Positions 1 to 4,920 of a DNA stretch of 5,543 bases are shown piece by piece (the stretch's first letter is position 1; each line of letters opens with the position of its first letter). Source of the stretch: Pseudorhodobacter antarcticus (GTDB taxonomy: Bacteria > Pseudomonadota > Alphaproteobacteria > Rhodobacterales > Rhodobacteraceae). The notes under the pieces were generated by a model. That model saw only the letters and a program-made list of their open reading frames with translations. It was not told the origin of the DNA and did not search any database. Both the position numbers and the translations under genes were made by a program. The DNA is taken from positions 1 through 5,543 of the forward strand of contig CAMDHB010000246.1 in assembly GCA_945897655.1 (NCBI GenBank), read 5' to 3'.

Positions 1-53
1 CCCCCCCTGCTCAGTTAGCAACCGAGTGCTTTCGGCCTCTCAGCCACGCCTCC
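1..53 (-). tRNA. tRNA-Ser (anticodon GCU), 5' part only, cut by the window edge
   Basis: Read on the minus strand from 53 to 1, the sequence folds as the 5' half of a serine tRNA. It has a 7-base acceptor strand GGAGGCG, then TG at positions 8-9. A short D-arm follows, with GCT pairing AGC around a loop that contains GG. A 5-bp anticodon stem comes next (CTCGG with CTGAG, one G-U pair). The loop is TTGCTAA, with anticodon GCT at plus positions 19-17, which reads AGC and AGU serine codons. The remaining bases, CA plus a G run, fit the start of the long variable arm of class II serine tRNAs. The variable arm, T-arm and acceptor 3' strand lie outside the window. The 5' end was set by the acceptor start. 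Any reading frame running through this gene from the left is therefore not the true start of the downstream protein. Confidence 0.9.
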
Positions 54-63
54 GACGAGGGGT

Positions 64-91
64 GTTTAATCGGCGGCGGGGGCGGGGGCAA
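64..91 (-). promoter_or_regulatory. Candidate promoter of the tRNA-Ser gene
   Basis: On the minus strand a -35-like TTGCCC (plus 86-91) and a -10-like TTAAAC (plus 64-69) are separated by 16 bases. The -10 ends 10 bases before the tRNA 5' end at position 53, so the primary transcript would have a leader of only a few bases, as is usual for tRNA genes. The elements are only moderately close to consensus, and the -35 lies in a very G/C-rich tract. Confidence 0.4.
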
Positions 92-107
92 GGGGAAAGG
101 TGGGGGG
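78..107 (+). other. Canonical G-quadruplex motif in the divergent intergenic region
   Basis: The plus strand has four runs of at least four G: 78-82 (5), 84-88 (5), 92-95 (4) and 102-107 (6). The loops are 1, 3 and 6 bases. This meets the usual G3+N1-7 rule with room to spare. The motif overlaps the candidate -35 of the tRNA-Ser promoter and lies about 90 bases upstream of the TPR gene start. Whether it folds in the cell is unknown. Confidence 0.5.
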
Positions 108-125
108 ACCCCGGGCGATCCTGCA

Positions 126-154
126 TTGACGCGCCGGGGTCTGCGCATCATGGT
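126..154 (+). promoter_or_regulatory. Candidate promoter of the TPR gene
   Basis: A near-consensus -35 TTGACG (126-131) is followed, after 17 bases, by CATGGT (149-154), which matches three of six -10 bases including the invariant A2 and T6. A transcript from here would have a leader of roughly 30 bases before the ATG at 194. The -10 is weak, so this is tentative. Confidence 0.35.
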
Positions 155-157
155 CCG

Positions 158-182
158 CCAAACCGGACTGACCCAAACCGGA
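158..182 (+). repeat. Two 10-bp direct repeats in the TPR gene leader
   Basis: CCAAACCGGA occurs at 158-167 and again at 173-182, a period of 15 bases, between the candidate -10 and the start codon. The first copy also lies between the arms of a small inverted repeat (GTCCG 153-157, CGGAC 164-168). GGTCC at 152-156 is complementary to GGACC at 185-189, which includes the only Shine-Dalgarno-like GGA. These could be operator half-sites or leader structure, or could be chance in GC-rich DNA. Confidence 0.3.
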
Positions 183-193
183 ATGGACCTGTG

Positions 194-1546
194 ATGTCAT
201 CTGCCGATCTTCTGCCTGCCGCCCGCACGATCCTTGGGGTTCTGGGCGTTTGCCTTGCCAAACCGGCCGATGCCACGGGGCTGACCTTGGCCTTGATCCT
301 GGGCGGGTTGCCCGGTGATGCGGCCCGGTGGGTGGATCCGCTGGCCCAGGACCTGACGCAGGACATGGCCCGGTTGAACCTGCCCGCACAGATCCGCGCG
401 CTGATCCCCCAGATGCTGGCTGCGGCGGATCCTTCGCCTGCCCAGCTCACCACCGATCTGGCCCGGACCTGTGCCGTGTTGCTGGCCACCCTTGATGACC
501 CCGCCCCCAAGGCCCCCAAGGCGGCAGAGGGGTTCACCCGCCTTGTGTCTGGCCTTCTGGCCCGCCATCTGGCCAATCCCGACCCCGGCCTTGCCCCCGC
601 CTTTGCCACTGCCATCGCCGCAGCACAGGACCACCTTGCCGCCCAGACCAACGCCCTGGCCGATCGCGCCCGACCGGATGCCGAGCGCCTTGGCGTCACC
701 CACGGCCTGCTTCAAACCCTTGCCCGCCGCCATGCCCCCGCCGATCCGGCCAACCTCACCTCGGCCGCCCTGAACCTTGGCGCTGCTCTGGAAACCGCCG
801 CACGCATGCAAACCGCCCCCGACCCAGTGACCGACCCCATCATCGCCCTCGTCGCGGCTGAGGTTTCCCGCCTGAACGCCCAGAACCTGATGGCCGAGGC
901 GGACAGCACCCTTGCCGCCGCCCTGAACCTGCTGGCCACCCAAGGCGCAGACGCGTCGGCCCAGACCACCCTGCACCAGCTTGCCCTTGATCAGGCCCGC
1001 CTGATGGCCGCCCCCGACCGCGCCGCCCAGTACATCCTTGCCGACATCGCCCGCCAAGCCCATCCCGGCGGCCTGTTTCGCGCCATCCATGCGGCGTGGG
1101 AGCAGTCTTATGACCGCGGCGACAAGGGCGCTTTGACCTTTGACCTGATGACCGCCCTCCACCTTGCCCGCACCAACCTGAACCGCTCCAAGGGGATACA
1201 GCGCACCCAGGCGCTGGGTGATCTGGGCATCACCCAGTTTCGCCTGGGCGAATGCGAGGCGGGAACGCGGCACCTCAGCCAATCCCTTGCCACCTGGCGC
1301 AGCTTTCTGGCCGACCACCCGCGCAAGACCGACCCCCACGCCTGGGCCATAGCCAAGGTCAACATCGCCGTCGCCCTGACCGCGCTGGCCAAACGCACCC
1401 CCGATCCCACGCTGCTGGACGAAGCCATCACCGCCTTCCGCGCAGCCCTGCAAGTGCAAACCGAAGGCAGCGCGCCCGACGATCACGCCGCCACCTCCGC
1501 CCTGCTGACCGCAGCGGAACAGCAACTGGCCGCTCAGCCCGGCTGA
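194..1546 (+). CDS. Tetratricopeptide-repeat protein of unknown function
   Basis: The gene encodes a 450-residue, Ala/Leu/Pro-rich, largely helical, soluble protein with no signal peptide and no clear membrane segment. The C-terminal part is recognisable. Around residues 333-372 and 381-418 there are TPR-type helix pairs (motifs ALGDLGITQFRLGE and WAIAKVNIAVALTALAKRT, then DEAITAFRAALQV). These resemble the tandem repeats of many Rhodobacterales TPR proteins, in which they act as protein-binding or sensor scaffolds. The first roughly 110 residues (ending near a Pro/Ala/Lys linker, APKAPKAAEG) form a separate helical block I do not recognise, and no enzymatic domain is visible. The frame is open far upstream, but that part runs into the tRNA-Ser gene. 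ATG 194 is therefore preferred, with a weak GGA at 185-187 and an adjacent in-frame GTG at 191 as an alternative. The gene stands alone, divergent from the tRNA and convergent with the hydrolase gene. The partner and role are unknown. Confidence 0.8.
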   Translation: MSSADLLPAARTILGVLGVCLAKPADATGLTLALILGGLPGDAARWVDPLAQDLTQDMARLNLPAQIRALIPQMLAAADPSPAQLTTDLARTCAVLLATLDDPAPKAPKAAEGFTRLVSGLLARHLANPDPGLAPAFATAIAAAQDHLAAQTNALADRARPDAERLGVTHGLLQTLARRHAPADPANLTSAALNLGAALETAARMQTAPDPVTDPIIALVAAEVSRLNAQNLMAEADSTLAAALNLLATQGADASAQTTLHQLALDQARLMAAPDRAAQYILADIARQAHPGGLFRAIHAAWEQSYDRGDKGALTFDLMTALHLARTNLNRSKGIQRTQALGDLGITQFRLGECEAGTRHLSQSLATWRSFLADHPRKTDPHAWAIAKVNIAVALTALAKRTPDPTLLDEAITAFRAALQVQTEGSAPDDHAATSALLTAAEQQLAAQPG

Positions 1547-1613
1547 TGTTCCATGACCGCGGCACGCCCCAAAGGGGTCAGCGCGTCTGGCCCGTGGATG
1601 CCCCCTCCGGCCC

Positions 1614-2660
1614 TCAGATCCCGGGCTGTTCCACGGCCAGATACACCACCGACTGGGTTCGTTGCCCCTCATCCGCCAGAACAACTTCGGTGACCGCGCC
1701 AAAATCGATGTCGTCCAGCCGAATCGCCCGGACCTGACGGTTGTGCATCGAATGATAATACAAGGTCCGCGTTGACAGATCGCAGGCCGTCGTCACCTGT
1801 GTCGCACTGACGATATCCGTCGCCTGATGCCCGACAGGCGCGGTGGCACCGACAGTGATGTTGAAACTGTCCAGAATGCGAAACGCCTCAAAGACGGCGT
1901 CAGTCGATGTGGCCAAGGGCCGCGCCAGGGCGGTCAGCGCCGCTGCACGCACAAAGCGGGACGGGGGCGTAAAGTCCCCGGGCAAGCCGATCAACCCCGA
2001 TCCGCCGCCAAACGGCGCCAAGGGCAACCCGTCAATGGTCAGCGGCGACGCGGGCGCCGGGGACAGCCCGATGTAATTGCGCAGGTTCGTCAGATGCCAA
2101 TCATAGGTCGGAGAGTTCGCGATCACCCCAAGATAGGCATTGAACACATCAACCCGGCCACCCTCCGTGATTTCGATCACGATCGCAGCACCCGTCGGAT
2201 CCGCCACTTTCCAGTGGAACGGCAAGGCTGCGCCGCCAAATCTGGGGTCAACCACATCGACCACACGCACCTCGTCCAGATGCGCGCGCACTTCGTCTAC
2301 CGTGGCAAAGGATGACAGCATCCATTGCATGAAGTCACCGACACTCGCAGTCCGCGCGCGCTGGGCGGGGTCATAGGGTGCAGGCGAATAACAGCCGGGA
2401 AAGTAGTAGACCCCGACATACAGGCCCACTTCGTTCATGGCATCCGGGCCATAAGGCTGGCCATAGGCGGTCAGGGACACAAAGCCATACCGCCCCGTCC
2501 ATTCCTTGCCGTCCTGCCCGCTTGGCGTCTGGGCGACCCATTGGCGGCCACGACCGAAAACGCCAATGCGGTCATGATGCGCATCACTCAGCGCCCATTC
2601 GACCGTGCGCGCCACCACCGTGGCACCGTCGGACGATTTCAGGGAAATCCCGGTACACAT
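1614..2660 (-). CDS. Choloylglycine hydrolase / penicillin V acylase family protein (Ntn hydrolase)
   Basis: This 348-residue linear-amide C-N hydrolase of the Ntn superfamily begins Met-Cys-Thr-Gly. Removal of Met would expose Cys2 as the catalytic nucleophile. That decides the start at ATG 2660 (GGGGGAA at a workable distance upstream) over the in-frame TTGs three codons earlier. Other family landmarks are Arg18 in ARTVEW, with Glu21 where bile salt hydrolases have Asp; MNEVGL (75-80); Tyr86 before FPG; Asn182 in ANSPTYDW followed by LTNLRNY; and Arg235 in SRFVR. Bile salt hydrolases have Asn at the Tyr86 position and penicillin V acylases have Tyr, which favours an acylase on penicillin V-like or N-acyl substrates such as acyl-homoserine lactones. 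That substrate is inferred. Length is normal for the family (about 320-360). I see no signal peptide, so a cytoplasmic location is likely. The gene is convergent with the TPR gene, 67 bases apart. Confidence 0.9.
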   Translation of the reverse strand: MCTGISLKSSDGATVVARTVEWALSDAHHDRIGVFGRGRQWVAQTPSGQDGKEWTGRYGFVSLTAYGQPYGPDAMNEVGLYVGVYYFPGCYSPAPYDPAQRARTASVGDFMQWMLSSFATVDEVRAHLDEVRVVDVVDPRFGGAALPFHWKVADPTGAAIVIEITEGGRVDVFNAYLGVIANSPTYDWHLTNLRNYIGLSPAPASPLTIDGLPLAPFGGGSGLIGLPGDFTPPSRFVRAAALTALARPLATSTDAVFEAFRILDSFNITVGATAPVGHQATDIVSATQVTTACDLSTRTLYYHSMHNRQVRAIRLDDIDFGAVTEVVLADEGQRTQSVVYLAVEQPGI

Positions 2661-2705
2661 CGTCAACAATTCCCCCGCGCCACGACAATCCCGATCAGGC
2701 CAGTT

Positions 2706-2834
2706 TCATCCGAAACCATTGAAGCCCCCGTTCGTTTCACCTCGCAGGGTGGCCGACAGTTCCGACAGCCCCCAAGCGGCCCGCCCTGCGCCAAAGATCG
2801 CCTGATCCTGCTGCCAGTTCAACTGCTTTTCCAC
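2706..2834 (-). CDS. Possible small hypothetical protein (42 residues), doubtful
   Basis: A minus-strand frame from GTG 2834 to TGA 2706 would encode a 42-residue soluble peptide beginning VEKQLNWQQDQAIF and ending GGFNGFG. Its composition looks protein-like, with balanced charged, aromatic and glycine residues rather than the Arg/Pro-rich look of shadow frames here. About 70% of its third codon positions are G or C. G-rich sequence before the GTG could serve as a ribosome binding site. It ends 45 bases before the hydrolase start on the same strand, so it could be its upstream operon partner or a remnant of an older gene. I do not recognise a family, and the frame stays open further upstream into the divergent gene, so chance is quite possible. 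Confidence 0.25.
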   Translation of the reverse strand: MEKQLNWQQDQAIFGAGRAAWGLSELSATLRGETNGGFNGFG

Positions 2835-2865
2835 CCCGACCCCGGCTTCCCCGCCCAATCCTTGC

Positions 2866-2893
2866 TTGCAATCGGGGCCGCCTCGCCTAGGCT
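2866..2893 (+). promoter_or_regulatory. Candidate promoter of the YeeE/YedE pair
   Basis: TTGCAA (2866-2871) and TAGGCT (2888-2893) are separated by 16 bases, a typical alphaproteobacterial sigma-70-like arrangement. Transcription would start near 2900, just after the in-frame ATG at 2896 and about 26 bases before the GTG at 2926. This supports the GTG as the true start of the first gene. Confidence 0.4.
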
Positions 2894-2911
2894 TAATGCG
2901 CGAACAAACAG

Positions 2912-2920
2912 GGTGGGGGG
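2912..2920 (+). promoter_or_regulatory. Ribosome binding site that favours the GTG 2926 start
   Basis: GGTGGGGGG ends five bases before GTG 2926 and can pair with the pyrimidine-rich 3' end of 16S rRNA. The competing ATG at 2896 has no purine-rich stretch at the right distance and lies at the edge of the candidate promoter. Confidence 0.45.
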
Positions 2921-2925
2921 TGCAG

Positions 2926-3354
2926 GTGTCTTTGGAAACAATCGGTCCGGCTGTGATGGGGGGTGCCCTGATCGGGCTGGCGTTGGCGGGCTTGATGGTC
3001 CTGACCGGTCGGGTGATGTCAGCCTCGGCAATGGTCGGCAGCCTACTGGGCGGGCGCGAGGGGCTGGCCGCCGCCAGCATCGCCTTCGTCGCGGGCCTGT
3101 TCATCGCCCCCTCGGTTCTGTTCGCCCTAGGCGTCGCCCGACAACCCCTGACCGAGCCCGTCTGGCCTCTGCTGATCGTCGGCGGCGTGCTGGTCGGGGT
3201 GGGCGCGCGCCTTGGAAATGGCAGCGTTTTCGGGTCCGTCTTCGGCTTGACCCAAGGTTCACGGCGGGCAGTCGCGGCGACCCTGGCGATTGCGGCAGGC
3301 GCGGGCGCAGCGCTGACCTTCCGTCACCTTCTGGGCACGGGGGTGGCCACATGA
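2926..3354 (+). CDS. YeeE/YedE family membrane protein, N-terminal-half type, lacking the conserved cysteines
   Basis: This 142-residue, very hydrophobic inner-membrane protein has about four membrane segments: near residues 6-27 (GGALIGLALAGLMVLTGR), 48-70, 81-93 continuing into the loop, and 115-133. GGALIGL, the TGR after the first segment, SLLGG (39-43) and VGVGARLGNG (90-99) match the first half of split YeeE/YedE proteins, whose characterised relatives (TsuA/YeeE) import thiosulfate. The hallmark after GNG is normally a Cys/His-rich CTSGHG-x-CGL stretch. Here it is Ser100-Val-Phe-Gly-Ser-Val-Phe106-Gly-Leu, so both cysteines and the His are gone and one residue is missing, although flanking GL and SRR (112-114) remain. 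The substrate is therefore uncertain. GTG 2926 was chosen on ribosome-binding-site and promoter grounds; ATG 2896 would add ten residues. The stop overlaps the next start by four bases (ATGA), so the two genes are translationally coupled. Confidence 0.8.
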   Translation: MSLETIGPAVMGGALIGLALAGLMVLTGRVMSASAMVGSLLGGREGLAAASIAFVAGLFIAPSVLFALGVARQPLTEPVWPLLIVGGVLVGVGARLGNGSVFGSVFGLTQGSRRAVAATLAIAAGAGAALTFRHLLGTGVAT

Positions 3355-3785
3355 TCCGCTTGGCGGCGCTTTTGTGCGGGCTGGTTTGCGGGGCAGGGGT
3401 GTTCCTGTCCGGCCTGTTTCAGCCTGCCGTAATGTCCGGGTCCCTCGGGGTCTGGGCCCTCTCGCTTGGCGCGGCCACCTTGGCGGCGCTGGTGGTGGCG
3501 GCCCGTGTCCTTGCCCTGTCCCGGCCGCTCACCCGCCCGCTTTTGGGCGGTGAGGCTGAACCGGTCGCCCCCGCAGGCACCGCAAAGGTCGTGCTGGGTG
3601 ACCTCATGTTCGGTCTTGGCTGGGGGCTGGCAGGCTACTTCCCCCTGGCGGCGCTGGTGGCACTTGGCGTCTTCGCGCCCGGCGCTGCGATCTTTCTTGC
3701 GGCTGTGCTGGTCGGCATGATCCTGCATGACCTTGTCGCCAAAGGCGGAATGCCCCGGGGCGAGGGCCGCTTCTCACGGGGCTAA
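3351..3785 (+). CDS. YeeE/YedE family membrane protein, C-terminal-half type (DUF6691-like), variant
   Basis: This 144-residue inner-membrane protein begins at ATG 3351, inside the stop of the preceding gene (ATGA). The pair probably assembles into one two-subunit equivalent of a full-length YeeE/YedE transporter. Membrane segments are visible near residues 3-21, 34-53, 83-107 and 111-128, with a Pro/Ala-rich linker at 66-77 and a basic, Gly-rich tail. Family landmarks are the LLxGLxxGxGxxLSG opening, LGDLMFGLGWGLAG (82-95), ALVALG (101-106), and GMILHD (122-127). The normal Gly-Phe-Cys-Pro-Gly motif reads Gly-Tyr-Phe97-Pro-Leu, so the family cysteine is lost here too, and the usual G-M-T-N/D-P after the first segment is GLFQP (21-25). 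Two cysteines, Cys9 and Cys13, lie instead within the first membrane segment. Transport of a sulfur compound is the family role, but it is not safe to assign here. Confidence 0.8.
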   Translation: MIRLAALLCGLVCGAGVFLSGLFQPAVMSGSLGVWALSLGAATLAALVVAARVLALSRPLTRPLLGGEAEPVAPAGTAKVVLGDLMFGLGWGLAGYFPLAALVALGVFAPGAAIFLAAVLVGMILHDLVAKGGMPRGEGRFSRG

Positions 3786-3861
3786 ATCCGTTCGGACCGG
3801 ATAGCCGGTGGGGCGCTGCAAACTGTCAAGCGGCAGCAGTGCTTGCGTCCTACCAGTCCCG

Positions 3862-4920
3862 TTACACCTTCAGGCTCAACCCCCCCTTCGCCGCCGATTG
3901 CTCGGCCCGGTCCAGCATCCGCTGCAAGGCCGCCCCCCGGGCAAAGTCGGGGTCAGCAACCCCCTCACCCCGGATCGCCGCGATGAAGCGTTCATAGATC
4001 GTCGCCAGCACCGGCGCCTCGATGTCGGTCCAGGTGGCACGTTCCATGTCCGCTTCCAGACAGGCCCGCAAACGGCTGACATTATTCTCCCACGACACCT
4101 CAATCCCGCCCTTGTCGCCATAAATCCGCAACCGCAGGTCATTCAGATGCCCGGTGGCAAAACGGGTCGCCCCCACCGTCCCCAGCGCCCCATTGGCCAG
4201 GACCACCTGCATGGTCGCACTATCATTGGCGTCCAGCACATACTCCCCAATCCGCCCGCCGGGTGCCTTGTCAAAGGTCGCCAGACGACAAGACACCTCG
4301 GCCACCGGCTGCCCCGCGACAAAGGTGGCAAAGTCCAGAATGTGAATGCCGATATCGCCCAGAACGCCCTTTGACCCATGCTGGGTGGACAGCCGCCACA
4401 GCCACTTGCTCTCGCGGTCCCAATGGCCCCAGGCAGGTTGGGTCAGCCAGGATTGCAGATAAGACGCCTCGAAATGCCGGATCGTGCCAATCGCCCCCTC
4501 CCGCACCATCCGCGCGCCTGCCTGCAGGGCTGCCACGTTGCGGTAAGACAGGTTGACCATGTTGACCACGCCCGCCTTCGCCGCAGCCTCCGCCATCGCC
4601 CCCGCATCCGCCTCATTCGTCGCCAGCGGTTTTTCGCACAAGATATGCTTGCCCGCCGCCAGCACCGGCATAGTCGTCGCAAAATGCGCGGCGTCCGGCG
4701 TGACGTTGGTCACCGCGTCAAACTCGCCCCATTCCAGCGCCTCGGTGATCGAGGCAAAGCCCCGCCCGATCCCATGCTTGGCGCAGAACTCGGCCAGTTG
4801 CTCAGGCCGCGTGTCAATCCCTGCCACCAGCGAAACACCCTCGATCTTGGCAAAGGCCTCGGCATGGTTGTTGGCCATGCCCCCGGTGCCCAGAATCAGC
4901 AAACGCACTGGCTTTTTCAT
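3862..4920 (-). CDS. Gfo/Idh/MocA family NAD(P)-dependent oxidoreductase
   Basis: This 352-residue cytoplasmic dehydrogenase belongs to the family that oxidises or reduces sugars, inositols and related polyols. The N-terminal Rossmann domain shows LILGTGGMA (8-16) for the dinucleotide, an acidic Asp36 at the end of the second strand (AGIDTRP), NVTPDAAH (72-79), and the signature CEKPLA (95-100) with the catalytic Lys97. The C-terminal substrate domain contains NLSYRN (123-128) and GDIGIHILD (188-196), with His193 as the expected catalytic or substrate-binding residue. Length is typical for the family. The start at ATG 4920 overlaps the stop of the upstream ThuA-domain gene by one base (TGATG); GTG 4923, one codon earlier, is the alternative. 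Coupling to ThuA suggests a disaccharide or sugar catabolic role like ThuB of rhizobia, but the exact substrate cannot be read from sequence, so no symbol is given. Confidence 0.92.
   Translation of the reverse strand: MKKPVRLLILGTGGMANNHAEAFAKIEGVSLVAGIDTRPEQLAEFCAKHGIGRGFASITEALEWGEFDAVTNVTPDAAHFATTMPVLAAGKHILCEKPLATNEADAGAMAEAAAKAGVVNMVNLSYRNVAALQAGARMVREGAIGTIRHFEASYLQSWLTQPAWGHWDRESKWLWRLSTQHGSKGVLGDIGIHILDFATFVAGQPVAEVSCRLATFDKAPGGRIGEYVLDANDSATMQVVLANGALGTVGATRFATGHLNDLRLRIYGDKGGIEVSWENNVSRLRACLEADMERATWTDIEAPVLATIYERFIAAIRGEGVADPDFARGAALQRMLDRAEQSAAKGGLSLKV

Noticed and set aside
1..53. tRNA-Ser as the attachment site of an integrated element
   Set aside because: Elements usually enter at the tRNA 3' end, which is outside the window. 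No integrase or att repeat is visible on the 5' side shown here.
26..193. In-frame N-terminal extension of the TPR protein (56 extra residues)
   Set aside because: It starts inside the tRNA-Ser gene, is Arg/Gly/Pro-rich and unlike the rest of the protein, and crosses the intergenic promoter region. ATG 194 is the better start.
1567..1577. CCCC-AAA-GGGG hairpin between the convergent TPR and hydrolase genes as a terminator
   Set aside because: Only four base pairs with a three-base loop and no T tract on either strand, so it is not convincing as an intrinsic terminator.
197..1702. Long open frame (about 500 codons) antisense to the TPR gene
   Set aside because: A Gly/Gln-rich shadow created by the GC-rich codon pattern of the real gene. 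It has no family motifs and runs across the convergent gap into the hydrolase gene.
2703..2716. GTTTC-ATCC-GAAAC inverted repeat upstream of the hydrolase gene as an operator
   Set aside because: Short 5-bp arms, no second copy, and it overlaps the start of no convincing promoter. Chance occurrence cannot be excluded.
2325..3350. Long plus-strand frame upstream of and in frame with the second YeeE/YedE gene
   Set aside because: The first 342 codons are Arg/Pro-rich, cover the hydrolase gene antisense and the first YeeE/YedE gene out of frame, and match no family. Only the part from ATG 3351 is real.
3786..3802. ATCCG/CGGAT hairpin just after the YeeE/YedE pair as a terminator
   Set aside because: A five-base-pair stem with a seven-base loop and no following T run. 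Its position is suggestive but the structure is too weak to call.
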